From NCBI RefSeq assembly GCF_002287235.1, contig NZ_LMVP01000224.1, positions 1 through 37,610 on the forward strand: a stretch of DNA of 37,610 bases. The letters are read 5' to 3'. A model generated the notes under the pieces. That model was not told where the DNA came from, did no database searches, and worked only from the letters and a program-made list of their open reading frames with translations. Of the stretch, positions 1 through 8,272 are shown in pieces (position 1 is the stretch's first letter; each line of letters opens with the position of its first letter). The DNA is from Methanosarcina spelaei (GTDB lineage Archaea > Halobacteriota > Methanosarcinia > Methanosarcinales > Methanosarcinaceae). The position numbers were made by a program, and so were the translations under genes.

Positions 1-1074
1 TTTTTTAACGGTTTTCAAATCTACTTTTTCAAACACAATAGAAGGGAAATCTGCAGTCCATTTTTCTGCTGCTTTTAATGCATCTTCTTCACAGAAGAAG
101 TCCTCTCCTACCAGTTTTTTAAGCGACTTTTCTGCTTTTTCAAGTTCATTTTGAAGCTTCTTTCTGAGAGTTATCTCTTTCTTTTCTTTCATTTTATGAG
201 AAAGCAACAAAACCCACTTTTGCTTGACTCCCCCATAATCAACAAAGGTTTGATAAAATGAGTATCTTTCATCGCTTTTCAGTGGCTTCAGGTTTAGATT
301 TGCAGTTAGCAGTTCCTTTGCCTCATTAATTGTTGCAGGAACACGACTGATCCAGAATGACTTTCCTATATTATTGATATTATTGTCAGTGTAAAAGGAA
401 CTATCAGCGACATAGTACACTTTGCTTTCAGGACTTAAAGCTGATTTGAGAGACTTTATTGCTTCCAGAATTGTGCTTTTGTCGGAAGCATTCCCTGAAT
501 GAGTGTTCATAAAAAGGGGTATTCCATGCTGATTTACAATCAAACTTAGCACAAATTGTTTGAGATCCCATCTTCCGTTTTTGGGAATTCCAAAAGTGAT
601 ATCAATAGACTCCGTTTCTTCGTCTTGATAATCACCATAAACGCTGACACTTGTAGTGTCAGCGTGTAAACAATGGACAGGAATAGGTAGACGGTTCATA
701 ATGTGAAGAACAATTTCCGTAAACAGTTTTGTAGGACCATACTTTACGATTCTGTCAAGAGTTTCTCCGATAGCATATTGATTCAGATCTTCTCGTGTTA
801 CACCTTCTCCAAAAAGTCTTTCTATAGAAATATTCCTGAAAAAGTCAGGAAAAAGGTATAGACGTTGACCTATGAAACCAAGACCATTGAGTACCATGGC
901 AAGGATGCAGACTGAGTGAGGAATCTTGTGATCCCTTTCCTTTGGGAGTTTCTCATCGATCAGTTTGTCAACTTCAAGTTCTCGGAAAACTCCAGCAATG
1001 AGACCAAGGTGACCTAAAAATCTTGTACGTTTTATTGAGGATTCGACTAGTCGACTGTTGTTTTTGTCTGCCAT
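1..1074 (-). CDS. IS1634-type transposase, 3' end outside the window
   Basis: DDE transposase of the IS4/IS1634 group; its C-terminus lies beyond the window start. Read on the minus strand from the ATG at 1072-1074, the protein begins MADKNNSRLVESS and shows the N-terminal region common in IS1634 transposases (FLGHLGLIAGVFRELEVDKL, a DUF4277-like segment), then the first catalytic aspartate in HADTTSVSVYGDY and a second in YYVADSSFY. About 358 residues are visible without a stop, so the copy looks intact as far as it can be seen. It would cut and paste its own element. The family assignment rests on remembered motifs, not on a search. The third catalytic acidic residue is probably near or beyond the window edge. 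Confidence 0.85.
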   Translation of the reverse strand, partial: MADKNNSRLVESSIKRTRFLGHLGLIAGVFRELEVDKLIDEKLPKERDHKIPHSVCILAMVLNGLGFIGQRLYLFPDFFRNISIERLFGEGVTREDLNQYAIGETLDRIVKYGPTKLFTEIVLHIMNRLPIPVHCLHADTTSVSVYGDYQDEETESIDITFGIPKNGRWDLKQFVLSLIVNQHGIPLFMNTHSGNASDKSTILEAIKSLKSALSPESKVYYVADSSFYTDNNINNIGKSFWISRVPATINEAKELLTANLNLKPLKSDERYSFYQTFVDYGGVKQKWVLLLSHKMKEKKEITLRKKLQNELEKAEKSLKKLVGEDFFCEEDALKAAEKWTADFPSIVFEKVDLKTVKK

Positions 1075-1135
1075 GGAAAATCAAGAAAAAAGATGTGAGA
1101 ATAATTATATTAACTTATATGTTTACCTGCCGAAT
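1..1135 (-). mobile_element. IS1634-type insertion sequence, partial
   Basis: The transposase is followed on its 5' side by about 60 bp of non-coding sequence ending near 1134-1135, where a terminal-repeat-like end (CTTATATGTTTACCTGCCG at 1115-1133 or close to it) abuts the 3' end of an interrupted protease reading frame. The other end of the element and its target duplication lie outside the window, so the exact border is inferred from where the protease homology stops. Confidence 0.6.
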
Positions 1136-1459
1136 CTAGGCTATTACTTTTCCTGCCTGCATAATAGGAGAACCGCTATCTCCCGGTTCCGGCATATCAA
1201 GGCATCGAAAGCCCAGGTAAAGCAGTGAAGCTCCAGCGTTAACTACTCTGCACCGGATAATATGTGCATCATTGACAAGGAAAGCTCCCTCCAGTTCAGC
1301 TGCACTGCCAATCTCGGTAATTTTAACCATACATTCAGGAGGAAGCTTTATGAGAGCCAGATCGAAATCTTTCAAAACTCTTGTAACAGTAAGTCTCATT
1401 CCGTCAACTATAAGAGAGTCTCCTTCCCCCCTGAATACTCGATGAATTCTGGAGACCGT
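1136..1459 (-). pseudogene. Trypsin-like serine protease fragment, cut by the IS element
   Basis: This is a C-terminal piece of a chymotrypsin-fold protease. It carries the aspartate motif (DFDLALIKL) and the catalytic serine motif (PEPGDSGSPI), but the upstream histidine region is absent. The reading frame is open directly after the TAA of the transglutaminase-like gene and in the same frame, with no convincing start of its own; the first ATG is at 1397-1399. It ends a few residues past GDSGSP at a TAG lying at the border of the insertion sequence, whereas a complete protease would need roughly 30 to 50 more residues. Both ends are therefore missing. The downstream truncation is explained by the transposon; the upstream loss is older or due to a deletion. 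Confidence 0.7.
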
Positions 1460-3043
1460 TTACGATGTAATCCCCTGTTCCCAGGCTTGCTCAGTCATCA
1501 CGATCAGTGCTGAATTAGTATTTTCTGTATACTTATCATATCCAGAGGACATTGCCTGATCGAAAAACGAGATTTCATAGCCGTCAGTGCTCTCTGGAGT
1601 TTTAATCATCGTTGTTTCAATCAAGTTCCAGTTCCCGTCCGCTTTAAATCCTACAAACACATGACCAGGAATATGGATCAGTGCCGTATCCATACCTACA
1701 GACTCAAGAGCAGACGCATAAAGTACAGCCAGATCGTCGCAATCTCCGCCTTTCAGGGATAATGTTTCGGTCGGTGTCTGGATATAATCTATGCCGGTTC
1801 CCAACGGGTCATTGGGATCGGAGACGTAACACACTCCATATTGACCAAGCGCATCAAAAATTAGTTTGGCTTTATCCAGATCATCATCTGTACCCATTGT
1901 CGCACTTGCTGCAATATTTCTTACATTCGAGTCATGCGGATCGATATAATACGAATAAAACGATTTTGATGAGATGCCTACATCTGCAGATGCCAATTTA
2001 GAAGTATCTGCTAACGGAAGAGCATTTTTACCATATACCTTGAGAGGGACAGTACTTTCCACAACAGGCTGTTTTGTTCCTGATGAACTGTACTCAAGTT
2101 TCAAATACAGATTTTTTGTTGATTCTTTGCCAACCTTTTCAAATACATCTTCGGGTATGCTTGGTGTTACCCCTATTTTCGACACTTTATTCGGAGAGAT
2201 CTCACTGATGGATGATGAAACCCAATTACCACCTTCAATACGGGTAGACAGAATAACATTTTCTGCAGACGACTCTCCATTGTTAGCAATGGTCACCTGG
2301 AAAAACTTCTTTTTGTTATTCACATAATAACTATATACTGCTGGACTCACACCGGACATATCGGATACTGCACTTGAAACCGCCAGTTTTGAAGGAGAGT
2401 AGGATTCATAATCCCCAACAATATTCATTTGTTGTCCGAATTTCAAGATTACTAACTGTGGCTCGGGAGAATGATAATTATTTGCATTACCATATTGCAC
2501 TTTGTATGTACCAGGTTTCAATTCTATTGATATCTGCCCATTGCCCTGAAATTCTCCGTTTATGAATATATCACCATTCACAGAAGAGGTTTTGACTATT
2601 AACTTTGATACTGTCCTGGCATTAGGGTCTGTACCGGACTCAAAGATCTCCTGATAATCTCCATATAAGTCCCCGTCAGAATTTTCGCTCAACGGATTAG
2701 TTTTGTATTTATTCACTTCGTCAAAGTCCGAGATTTTGTCGGAATCGGTATCGCCGTTTGCAGGATCAGTATGGAGTGTGCTGACTTCATATCCATCCGA
2801 AATTCCATCAGAGTCCGAATCAGATGCAAATATGCTGGTATCATGCTGAATTTCACCTGGAGTGTTTAATCCGTCTCCATCGAAATCCCCAACAATAGCT
2901 CCTGTTCCACACAGAGCAATAATTATTATTGTCGGGGCAGTATAATTGAACCTGAACCTGTGAGCAGCCCCAAACAAAACAACAAGTATTATTGCTAGTT
3001 TGGCTAGCCTTGCTATTGTGTGTGAAATATCAGCATCAATCAA
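1460..3043 (-). CDS. Membrane-anchored TSP3/PEGA/transglutaminase-like surface protein
   Basis: A cell-surface protein of about 527 residues. Near the N-terminus are two hydrophobic stretches (about residues 15-26 and 36-52), followed by calcium-binding thrombospondin type 3 repeats with DxDxDG-like motifs (about 52-142), a PEGA-like segment (about 147-190, INGEFQGNGQISIELKPG), a beta-rich CARDB-like middle and a C-terminal transglutaminase-like domain. In that domain I see Cys435 (GGDCDDLAVLY), His461 (PGHVFVGF) and an acidic residue in WNLIETT, a plausible papain-like triad. It is probably a cysteine protease or cross-linker outside the membrane. The start chosen is the TTG at 3041-3043, because AGGGGGG lies 7 bp upstream; the frame stays open to a TTG at 3085. 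The frame continues after the stop into a protease fragment. Confidence 0.8.
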   Translation of the reverse strand: MIDADISHTIARLAKLAIILVVLFGAAHRFRFNYTAPTIIIIALCGTGAIVGDFDGDGLNTPGEIQHDTSIFASDSDSDGISDGYEVSTLHTDPANGDTDSDKISDFDEVNKYKTNPLSENSDGDLYGDYQEIFESGTDPNARTVSKLIVKTSSVNGDIFINGEFQGNGQISIELKPGTYKVQYGNANNYHSPEPQLVILKFGQQMNIVGDYESYSPSKLAVSSAVSDMSGVSPAVYSYYVNNKKKFFQVTIANNGESSAENVILSTRIEGGNWVSSSISEISPNKVSKIGVTPSIPEDVFEKVGKESTKNLYLKLEYSSSGTKQPVVESTVPLKVYGKNALPLADTSKLASADVGISSKSFYSYYIDPHDSNVRNIAASATMGTDDDLDKAKLIFDALGQYGVCYVSDPNDPLGTGIDYIQTPTETLSLKGGDCDDLAVLYASALESVGMDTALIHIPGHVFVGFKADGNWNLIETTMIKTPESTDGYEISFFDQAMSSGYDKYTENTNSALIVMTEQAWEQGITS

Positions 3044-3218
3044 AAGTATGCCCCCCTGAAAACAGAAACTAGAATGTAAATCCAACTTAACTGCAAAAAA
3101 ATAATATGTAAGTGTAATTATTTGAAAGTTTCTTCCTTTTAATCCTTTATATGCTTGCGTATTTTCTCTTTACAATTTAGTGACTTTAAGCTCTCTTTAG
3201 TATTATTCAGCATAAATA

Positions 3219-3226
3219 TTATATAA
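3219..3226 (+). promoter_or_regulatory. TATA box, probably of a leaderless gene
   Basis: TTATATAA lies about 26 bp upstream of the ATG at 3248. That is the usual distance from an archaeal TATA box to the transcription start, and no Shine-Dalgarno sequence is visible. Transcription is therefore predicted to begin at or next to the start codon. Confidence 0.45.
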
Positions 3227-3241
3227 AAGTAAACCCAAATC

Positions 3242-3775
3242 GTGTACATGCCTCTTTCCCTACACCCTATCAATACCGAACGTCTATATCTGCTTCCTGC
3301 CACCTCGGAGCTGTATCTTCTAGAACTGCACGACCGCCAGGCGTTTGCTTCAGCTCTTAACGCTCATGTCCCTGAAGAATGGCCACCTGTTCAAATAACC
3401 CCTGAAGTGATAGAAGATTTCATTGGGCGAATTCAGGCAAAAAACCGGAAAGTCTGGAATTTTTACTGGTTTCTTCCCCAGGAAAGTCCTGAACAACCTG
3501 TATTGATCGGAAGCGGAGGATTTCTTGCTCACGAGAACGGGACACTTGAAATAGGATATTCTTTGCTTGATGCATATCAAGGTAGAGGATATGCAACCGA
3601 AGCTGTTCAATCAATGACGCGGTGGGCTTTTTCCAGCCTCAAAAGCAACAGTATAGTAGCTTATACATATCCTCATCTGAAAGCCTCAGTTCGTGTCCTG
3701 GAAAAGAATGGTTTTATTTTAAAAGGGGAGGGCCCAGAGGAAGGAACCATAGCTTATGAATTTTTGAATAATTAA
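3242..3775 (+). CDS. GNAT acetyltransferase, RimJ/RimL type
   Basis: A single-domain GNAT protein of 175-177 residues that would transfer acetyl from acetyl-CoA to an amine, possibly a protein N-terminus or a small molecule. The order of motifs fits the RimJ/RimL (Acetyltransf_3) group: an N-terminal INTERLYLLPAT strand, IGSGGFLAHENGTLEIGYSL in the core sheet, the acetyl-CoA loop QGRGYATEAV, and a late ASVRVLEKNGF motif. The open frame starts at a GTG (3242), but the ATG at 3248 sits at the expected distance from a TATA box and is the more likely start. The gene stands alone, convergent to nothing close by, and its substrate cannot be told from sequence. Confidence 0.85.
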   Translation: MYMPLSLHPINTERLYLLPATSELYLLELHDRQAFASALNAHVPEEWPPVQITPEVIEDFIGRIQAKNRKVWNFYWFLPQESPEQPVLIGSGGFLAHENGTLEIGYSLLDAYQGRGYATEAVQSMTRWAFSSLKSNSIVAYTYPHLKASVRVLEKNGFILKGEGPEEGTIAYEFLNN

Positions 3776-4403
3776 AATTCTATCCTTGACTCCATAGAAG
3801 TTCTAATAGAAGATATCTTTATAGGAAATAATTTAAGTACTTCGATAAAATCCCATAAACCCGCAGTATAAACTTAATTTTATATATTTATAAGTATTAT
3901 AGTTGTATGGGCATCTGTAAACTCTTCATTTAACACCCTCCATCTATCTCCGTTCCTCCACTTCAAAAACTGATGCCCTCTTTTTTCTAAAACTTTCTAA
4001 ACTCTTTGTCGAAAAATGTACGCACAAAAACGAACTCTACCCATTTTGCTTTCTGCTTTCCTCTTTCGATCTTTTCTTGCCTTCTTACATTCTTCTTTTG
4101 ATTTTTTCTTTCATTCTTGCCTTTTCCTTTCGATTTTTTCTTGCCTTCTCCTTTCGATTTTTTTTCATTTCTTCTTATCTACCTCCTTTTGACTATTACC
4201 CTTTTCTTCTAACCTTCTCTTGATCCTTTTTCTCTTTCTTCCTTTACCTCCTCCATTTCCCCTGATCTATTTCTTTTTCTATCTTTCCTGTTTGTTCAAA
4301 GGAAGGACTTTTAAATTAATTGATAGTATTTAATTAAAAAACGGATCTAATAAATGGAAAAATAATAAAATCAATATTTTGTAATAGGAACGGAGATGGT
4401 ACA
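3776..4403. other. Spacer with long pyrimidine-rich tract
   Basis: No gene is visible. From about 3990 to 4290 the plus strand is almost entirely C and T, with imperfect repetitions of CTTTCGATTTTTTCTTGCC. A 7-bp inverted pair (GGGCATC at 3908-3914 and GATGCCC at 3971-3977) lies before it. The last 80 bp are AT-rich and should hold the promoter of the gene at 4404. Confidence 0.5.
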
Positions 4404-4703
4404 TTGACAGAAAATCCATTAAAAGTTATTGTGGACCAGGACCCTCAATTATTTACCCTTCTTGAAAATACACGCGAACTTGCTTTCGTGGAAGACGGAA
4501 TTCCTCTCAAATACAAATTTCTGCTTGCAATGTCTCTCGATGCAGCTAATGGTGCGGTAAACGGAGTAAGATCCCTTGCAGTTCAGGCAATGCAGGCGGG
4601 AGCGACAAAAGAAGAAGTAATGCAGGCAATAAGGATAACTCAGTACATTTTTGGAGTTGGAAGCGTTTATACAGCCTCTGAGGCCTTGAAGGACATTATG
4701 TAA
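4404..4703 (+). CDS. Carboxymuconolactone decarboxylase-like (AhpD-fold) small protein
   Basis: A 99-residue all-helical protein resembling the CMD/AhpD family: a first helix with NTRELAF, a core with KYKFLLAMSLDAANGAVNGV and the family-typical turn AGATKEEVMQAI. Family members are oligomeric enzymes such as decarboxylases or, when they carry a CxxC pair, peroxidase-linked disulfide reductases. This copy has no cysteine at all, and NGAV stands where the CxxC or CH motif would be, so a redox role is unlikely and the activity is unknown. It starts with TTG, supported by a GGAG at 4392-4395 with 8 bp spacing; an ATG at 4396 runs into a stop after three codons. Confidence 0.75.
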   Translation: MTENPLKVIVDQDPQLFTLLENTRELAFVEDGIPLKYKFLLAMSLDAANGAVNGVRSLAVQAMQAGATKEEVMQAIRITQYIFGVGSVYTASEALKDIM

Positions 4704-4895
4704 GTAGTATAAAAGGAATTCATGTACTAAGGAAATCGTTATATCGCCAGGGAGTTTCTTGCCTTTATGTATCGATTTTGGAGCAAAAAAGAGTCTTAAA
4801 TTCTATCATTGAAGCTAAAATAAGATAATGGTTATCAGATAAATAAAAATATAAAGAACTCTATAAAACCAGGAACAAGAGATTTGAAAATAGAT

Positions 4896-4913
4896 CTGCC
4901 GCATTTGCGGCAG
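4896..4913. terminator. Perfect hairpin between convergent genes
   Basis: CTGCCGC, a 4-nt loop (ATTT) and GCGGCAG form a perfect 7-bp GC-rich stem between the converging genes ending at 4703 and 4946. There is no strong T-run directly after it on either strand, so it may be a processing or 3'-end stabilising structure rather than a classical terminator. Confidence 0.5.
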
Positions 4914-4945
4914 AATACTAAAACAAATAAAAAATCACCTACTTT

Positions 4946-5179
4946 TTAGGCCGGGACGCCTATGTAAACTATATGAAGTTCCTCTGCTAGGTCTTCAGCA
5001 CTATTGTATTTTTTGTCCGGAAGCATACCAAGTTCCCGTAGTATATCCGGAATTGCTTTACTTTTTCTTGCTTGTTCAATAACCTCTTTTCTTTCTATAG
5101 GAAAATCCAGATTTTTTAACATCTTTTGAATTTCCAGAGGAAGTTCGGTGACATATTCTCTTTTACTTTCAGTTTCCAT
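4946..5179 (-). CDS. DUF2795-like small protein
   Basis: A 77-residue acidic protein of the DUF2795 type: it has LPLEIQKMLKNLDFPIERKEVIEQA, then a helix and LGMLPDKKYNSAEDLAEEL, matching the family pattern of two short helical halves ending in a 'pd..Y.s..dv' signature. The function of the family is not known to me; members are small and soluble. It is preceded by GGGGAAATATA, a weak but usable ribosome binding site, and the 5' flank is AT-rich. It converges on the gene ending at 4703. Confidence 0.7.
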   Translation of the reverse strand: METESKREYVTELPLEIQKMLKNLDFPIERKEVIEQARKSKAIPDILRELGMLPDKKYNSAEDLAEELHIVYIGVPA

Positions 5180-5318
5180 TATATTTCCCCTTTACTTTTG
5201 TTTACTCCTTAAAATTCTCTGATGACACCTGCAAAGTTTCTATGCTTCTTTTCCGAAGACTAATATATTTTGCAGCATGTCATCTCTATCGTTTTTATAA
5301 TTAGAATTTAACAACATT

Positions 5319-5362
5319 TTCCTTCTTTGCAGACTAGATAGTCTGCAAAGTTTCAGAAGGAA
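5319..5362. repeat. Long two-part hairpin
   Basis: The inner stem CTTTGCAGACT/AGTCTGCAAAG (5325-5335 with 5340-5350) is a perfect 11-bp pair around the loop AGAT. An outer pair TTCCTTC/GAAGGAA (5319-5325 with 5356-5362) extends it with a one-sided bulge of about five bases. CTGCAAAGTTTC recurs about 115 bp upstream at 5229. It could be an RNA structure or a protein-binding palindrome. Confidence 0.6.
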
Positions 5363-5480
5363 GATGAACTTTTTTAGCATAATTAAAATGACGATTTACT
5401 ATTTAAATCTTAACAATATTCTAAAATAATATGTTAAAATTTAATACTTCAATTTATTTTAGTAACAAAATATCTTGTAG

Positions 5481-5550
5481 AATAGAAAAAGAACAATAGA
5501 AAAAGAACAATAGAAAAAGAACAATAGAAAAAGAACAATAGAAAAAGAAC
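5481..5550. repeat. 14-bp tandem repeat, five perfect copies
   Basis: The unit AATAGAAAAAGAAC is repeated five times without a single change, just upstream of the ribosome binding region (GGAGAAGGA) of the broken aldo/keto reductase copy. The absence of substitutions points to recent slippage. Confidence 0.95.
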
Positions 5551-5566
5551 TGCAGGAGAAGGACAG

Positions 5567-5795
5567 ATGCTTTACAGAAAAGTTCCAAAGAACGGAGACG
5601 AACTTTCGATACTTGGATTCGGATGCAAGCGCCTCCCTGTGAAAGAGGATGGAACAATTGATGAGGAAAGAGCTACCCGGCAAGTTAGATATGCAATCGA
5701 CCAAGGAGTTAACTATATTGACACGGCCCGGCCGTATCACATGGGCGAAAGCGAACCTTTCTTTGGGTGAGCCCTTGAAGCTGGTTACAGAGAAA
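5567..5795 (+). pseudogene. Broken 5' copy of the aldo/keto reductase gene
   Basis: This is a duplicate of the first 229 bp of the intact gene at 8406. The first 80 bp differ at about a dozen positions, while the next roughly 130 bp are nearly identical. At 5768-5770 the intact copy's CGG (Arg68) is TGA here, and the tryptophan of DTAWPY is arginine. Homology stops abruptly at about 5795. Only the first strand and helix of the barrel could be made, so no activity is expected. A start codon and a plausible GGAG ribosome site remain. Confidence 0.85.
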
Positions 5796-6194
5796 CTAGA
5801 AGGACCTGACCTGGAGCAAAGAATGGTCATTACTAAACAACTCTTTAAAAAAGATATTTAAAAAATATTCACAATCGTGATAGTGCCATAACTCCAAAAA
5901 ACTTCCGATTTTATATGGTCGAAGCCAGTTAAAGAGAGATTAATGACCCAGCACACTTTCAATGTAATAACACTTTTTTGTTTTTGTACCTTAATCGAGT
6001 CCAGAAGCACAGGTTTTTTACTGAGCCTATCCCAAAACCTTGAGTTTTGAATAATTGCTCTAATTTCTAAACATGAAAATAGTATAGATTTGGGAATGAA
6101 ATTGGTTTTGGGATGAGCTCACTACTTACTGTACTATTCACTATCCCTTTCTGTTTGAGTTTGACTGGTATTTTTATGATATTTAATAAATGTA
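5796..6194. other. Spacer with MITE-like element
   Basis: No gene is visible. A 100-bp inverted-repeat element occupies 6022-6121; the rest shows nothing I recognise. Confidence 0.5.
6022..6121. mobile_element. MITE-like 100-bp element with 18-bp terminal inverted repeats
   Basis: The left end TGAGCCTATCCCAAAACC (6022-6039) and the right end GGTTTTGGGATGAGCTCA (6104-6121) are inverted repeats matching at 16 of 18 positions. The 64-bp interior has no reading frame. A lone copy of the same end (AAATTGGTTTTGGGAT) recurs near 7944-7959. Such ends look like those of an insertion sequence that could move it in trans. No clear target duplication is visible. Confidence 0.65.
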
Positions 6195-7658
6195 TCAAGT
6201 ACATCCGGCACCAATGCAAGGAGAGTCTGGTTCCAAATGATAATTGTGTATACTCCGGTTTACAAAAAGAGGGTCTGCATATGTGTCTGTACTTGATGTG
6301 CAGTTATGGTAATTACCTGCAGAGTTATTGTACAAACAGTTATTTTCCAGCACAAAAGCATCTGTTTCAGGGAGATAATTGATTATTGCATATCCAGTTC
6401 CATCAGGATCTGTTTTACGCTTTTGGGTGTTTACAATTATGTTCTTACGAACAATTGTTGTGTGTTCCGTGCTTGAGGGTGAAAGACTGGAACGAGTTTC
6501 ATAGGTAGGATAGGTTTGGATGCCTATGGGAGACATGTGAATAATTGCCGCATGATATACCTCGTCAAAGACATTGTTTTCGATGAGAGTATCATAAAAT
6601 CCACTTGTTATTATACCTCCTACACAGTTATTATTTGGGTTCGTGCCAGTATTATAAAAGATATTGCGAAAAATATGGACGTTCTGGGCTTCCTCCCTTG
6701 GATAGGACTCTAACCAACCTATTAACCAGATTCCAGACCCATAAATGTCATGGATAATATTATTATATATCTCTACGTCATTAACAGTCCCTGTTGTTTT
6801 CTCAACCATAATGCCAGAGTCGCCTCCACTCCAGTGATAAAAAGAGTCAATTACATTATCATGAAATCTTATGTGGTTTGAATTTAAAACTCTAAGACCG
6901 CAATCAGTCCTGATGGTTATTTTATTATTCCAGGCTTCCAGGTTCTGACAATCTTCTGCAAAAAAAGCATTATGACCCATTTTATAGATAACGTTATTGT
7001 AAAACTGAACATTGTAACTTCGGTCTACTTTAAATCCTTCTCCATGCCCGTCATGCATATACATGTCATGAACTTTGATATCCGTGGAATTGGAGAAGTA
7101 GATCATATTATAAAATCCATACCCAGTTGGTTTATCCAGATTATTGTCATGGTTTCCGTCGATTTCAAAGCCTTCTATAGTAACTTCATGTATCCCTGTG
7201 CTGTTCATCTGCGTTATCATGGGCTTACCCACTGGCCAGTTTGCATTGTCTTCGAGTTTTACTACAGCCGTAGAATCTCCTTCTAAGGTTGTATTATTTC
7301 CAATGAGAATACTATCTGAGACAACGTATGTATATGGGCCTTTAAAATAAACGGTTGTGAGGTACGGGTTTTCCGAAACATATTTAAGGGCTTTGTTTAT
7401 CTCTACCTGATCATCAACTCCATCACAGTTGAAATCTCCACTTCCGTTTCCTGCTACATACACAGTCTTACTCTGTATGGGGCTACCAAGGTTTAAATTA
7501 TCAAAATCGAGTGGATTGTATATAGTCTTATTTTCCATTATTGTAGTCTGATTATCCTGTTCAATAGCTGCCGAAGCCGTAGATGAAAAAACAATTAAAA
7601 ATAAAATCAGAATCGCTGATACCAAGCCTGTTAAAAAGTGGTTTTTTACCTGTCTCAT
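6195..7658 (-). CDS. Secreted right-handed parallel beta-helix protein
   Basis: A 487-residue exported protein. Residues 8-30 form a signal peptide (LTGLVSAILILFLIVFSSTA, cleavage probably after ASA). A conserved entry motif (VYVAGNGSGDFNCDGVDDQVEINKAL in two halves, about residues 67-92) starts a pectate-lyase-like fold, followed by many turns rich in asparagine, histidine and aspartate (for example NVQFYNNVIYKMGHNAFF, VEIYNNIIHDIYGSGIWLIG), typical of NosD/disaggregatase-related beta-helices in Methanosarcina. The C-terminal HNYHLEPDSPCIGAG is the usual closing motif of such proteins. It probably binds or cleaves cell-envelope polysaccharide (methanochondroitin); the activity is inferred from the fold only. 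There is no membrane anchor at the C-terminus. The start is supported by AAGGA 8 bp upstream. Confidence 0.85.
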   Translation of the reverse strand: MRQVKNHFLTGLVSAILILFLIVFSSTASAAIEQDNQTTIMENKTIYNPLDFDNLNLGSPIQSKTVYVAGNGSGDFNCDGVDDQVEINKALKYVSENPYLTTVYFKGPYTYVVSDSILIGNNTTLEGDSTAVVKLEDNANWPVGKPMITQMNSTGIHEVTIEGFEIDGNHDNNLDKPTGYGFYNMIYFSNSTDIKVHDMYMHDGHGEGFKVDRSYNVQFYNNVIYKMGHNAFFAEDCQNLEAWNNKITIRTDCGLRVLNSNHIRFHDNVIDSFYHWSGGDSGIMVEKTTGTVNDVEIYNNIIHDIYGSGIWLIGWLESYPREEAQNVHIFRNIFYNTGTNPNNNCVGGIITSGFYDTLIENNVFDEVYHAAIIHMSPIGIQTYPTYETRSSLSPSSTEHTTIVRKNIIVNTQKRKTDPDGTGYAIINYLPETDAFVLENNCLYNNSAGNYHNCTSSTDTYADPLFVNRSIHNYHLEPDSPCIGAGCT

Positions 7659-8172
7659 TATTATATTCCTTCATTTTCTTTTTATTTTTCATTTGATAAT
7701 GTTAATATAATCTTTTAAATTATATAGTTAAAATTTTCCATTAAAACATAATATTTAAAAATTAATATAATATGGAAGAACTTATAGCATTTTTTCAAAT
7801 TTACTGTGAAGCTGGTCCCAATACTTAAATTACTTCTCTGAGTCCTGTATCCCGAATAATCAATCAAGTTTCAGATCACGAAAAATAACTCAAGGAAAAA
7901 AGGAAAAACATAAAAAATTAAAATACGATTATATAAAAATAAAATTGGTTTTGGGATAAACTTTAAAATAAAAATTAACTCTTTATATGCTGAAGGATAA
8001 ACAGATCTTCTGACATCAAATTTTCCATCCAATAACTTTTTGAAATTATAATTTCCAGAAAATCCAGAGTACTGCCAAACTTGTTAAAAGTAGCAAAAAG
8101 CCTCAAATCCTAAAACTTAACTCTAGCTGTCCTCCTGAAACTAAATTCGTATCTTTATCTCGGAATTACCCC

Positions 8173-8240
8173 ATTAATCCGCTTGAGCGAGCGAAGTGAG
8201 CGAAACGGAACCGTCCTCCTGAGGCGGGACTCAGGTGACG
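8173..8240. repeat. 68-bp hairpin repeat, copy 1
   Basis: The first of two direct repeats exactly 100 bp apart, 64 of 68 positions identical. It begins ATTAATCCGCTTGAGCGAGC and contains a perfect 6-bp stem CCTGAG/CTCAGG (8218-8223 with 8230-8235) around the loop GCGGGA. Its GC content is far above that of the surrounding spacer. Confidence 0.85.
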
Positions 8241-8272
8241 GGACTCGGAAAGTGAAACTTCTTTGTTCATAA

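Larger units (their letters stand above)
5180..5566. other. Spacer with hairpin and 14-bp tandem repeat
   Basis: No gene is visible. The spacer contains a long hairpin at 5319-5362 and five perfect tandem 14-mers at 5481-5550, listed separately. The remainder is AT-rich. Confidence 0.6.

Noticed and set aside
1136..1138. TAG at the end of the protease fragment as a pyrrolysine codon
   Set aside because: Reading through adds only six codons (IRQVNI) from the insertion sequence end before TAA, so it is a chance stop at a transposon border.
5454..5830. Two minus-strand open frames across the 14-bp repeat
   Set aside because: They are shadows of the tandem repeat and of the aldo/keto reductase fragment; the repeated [13 protein letters not shown] has no support as a protein.
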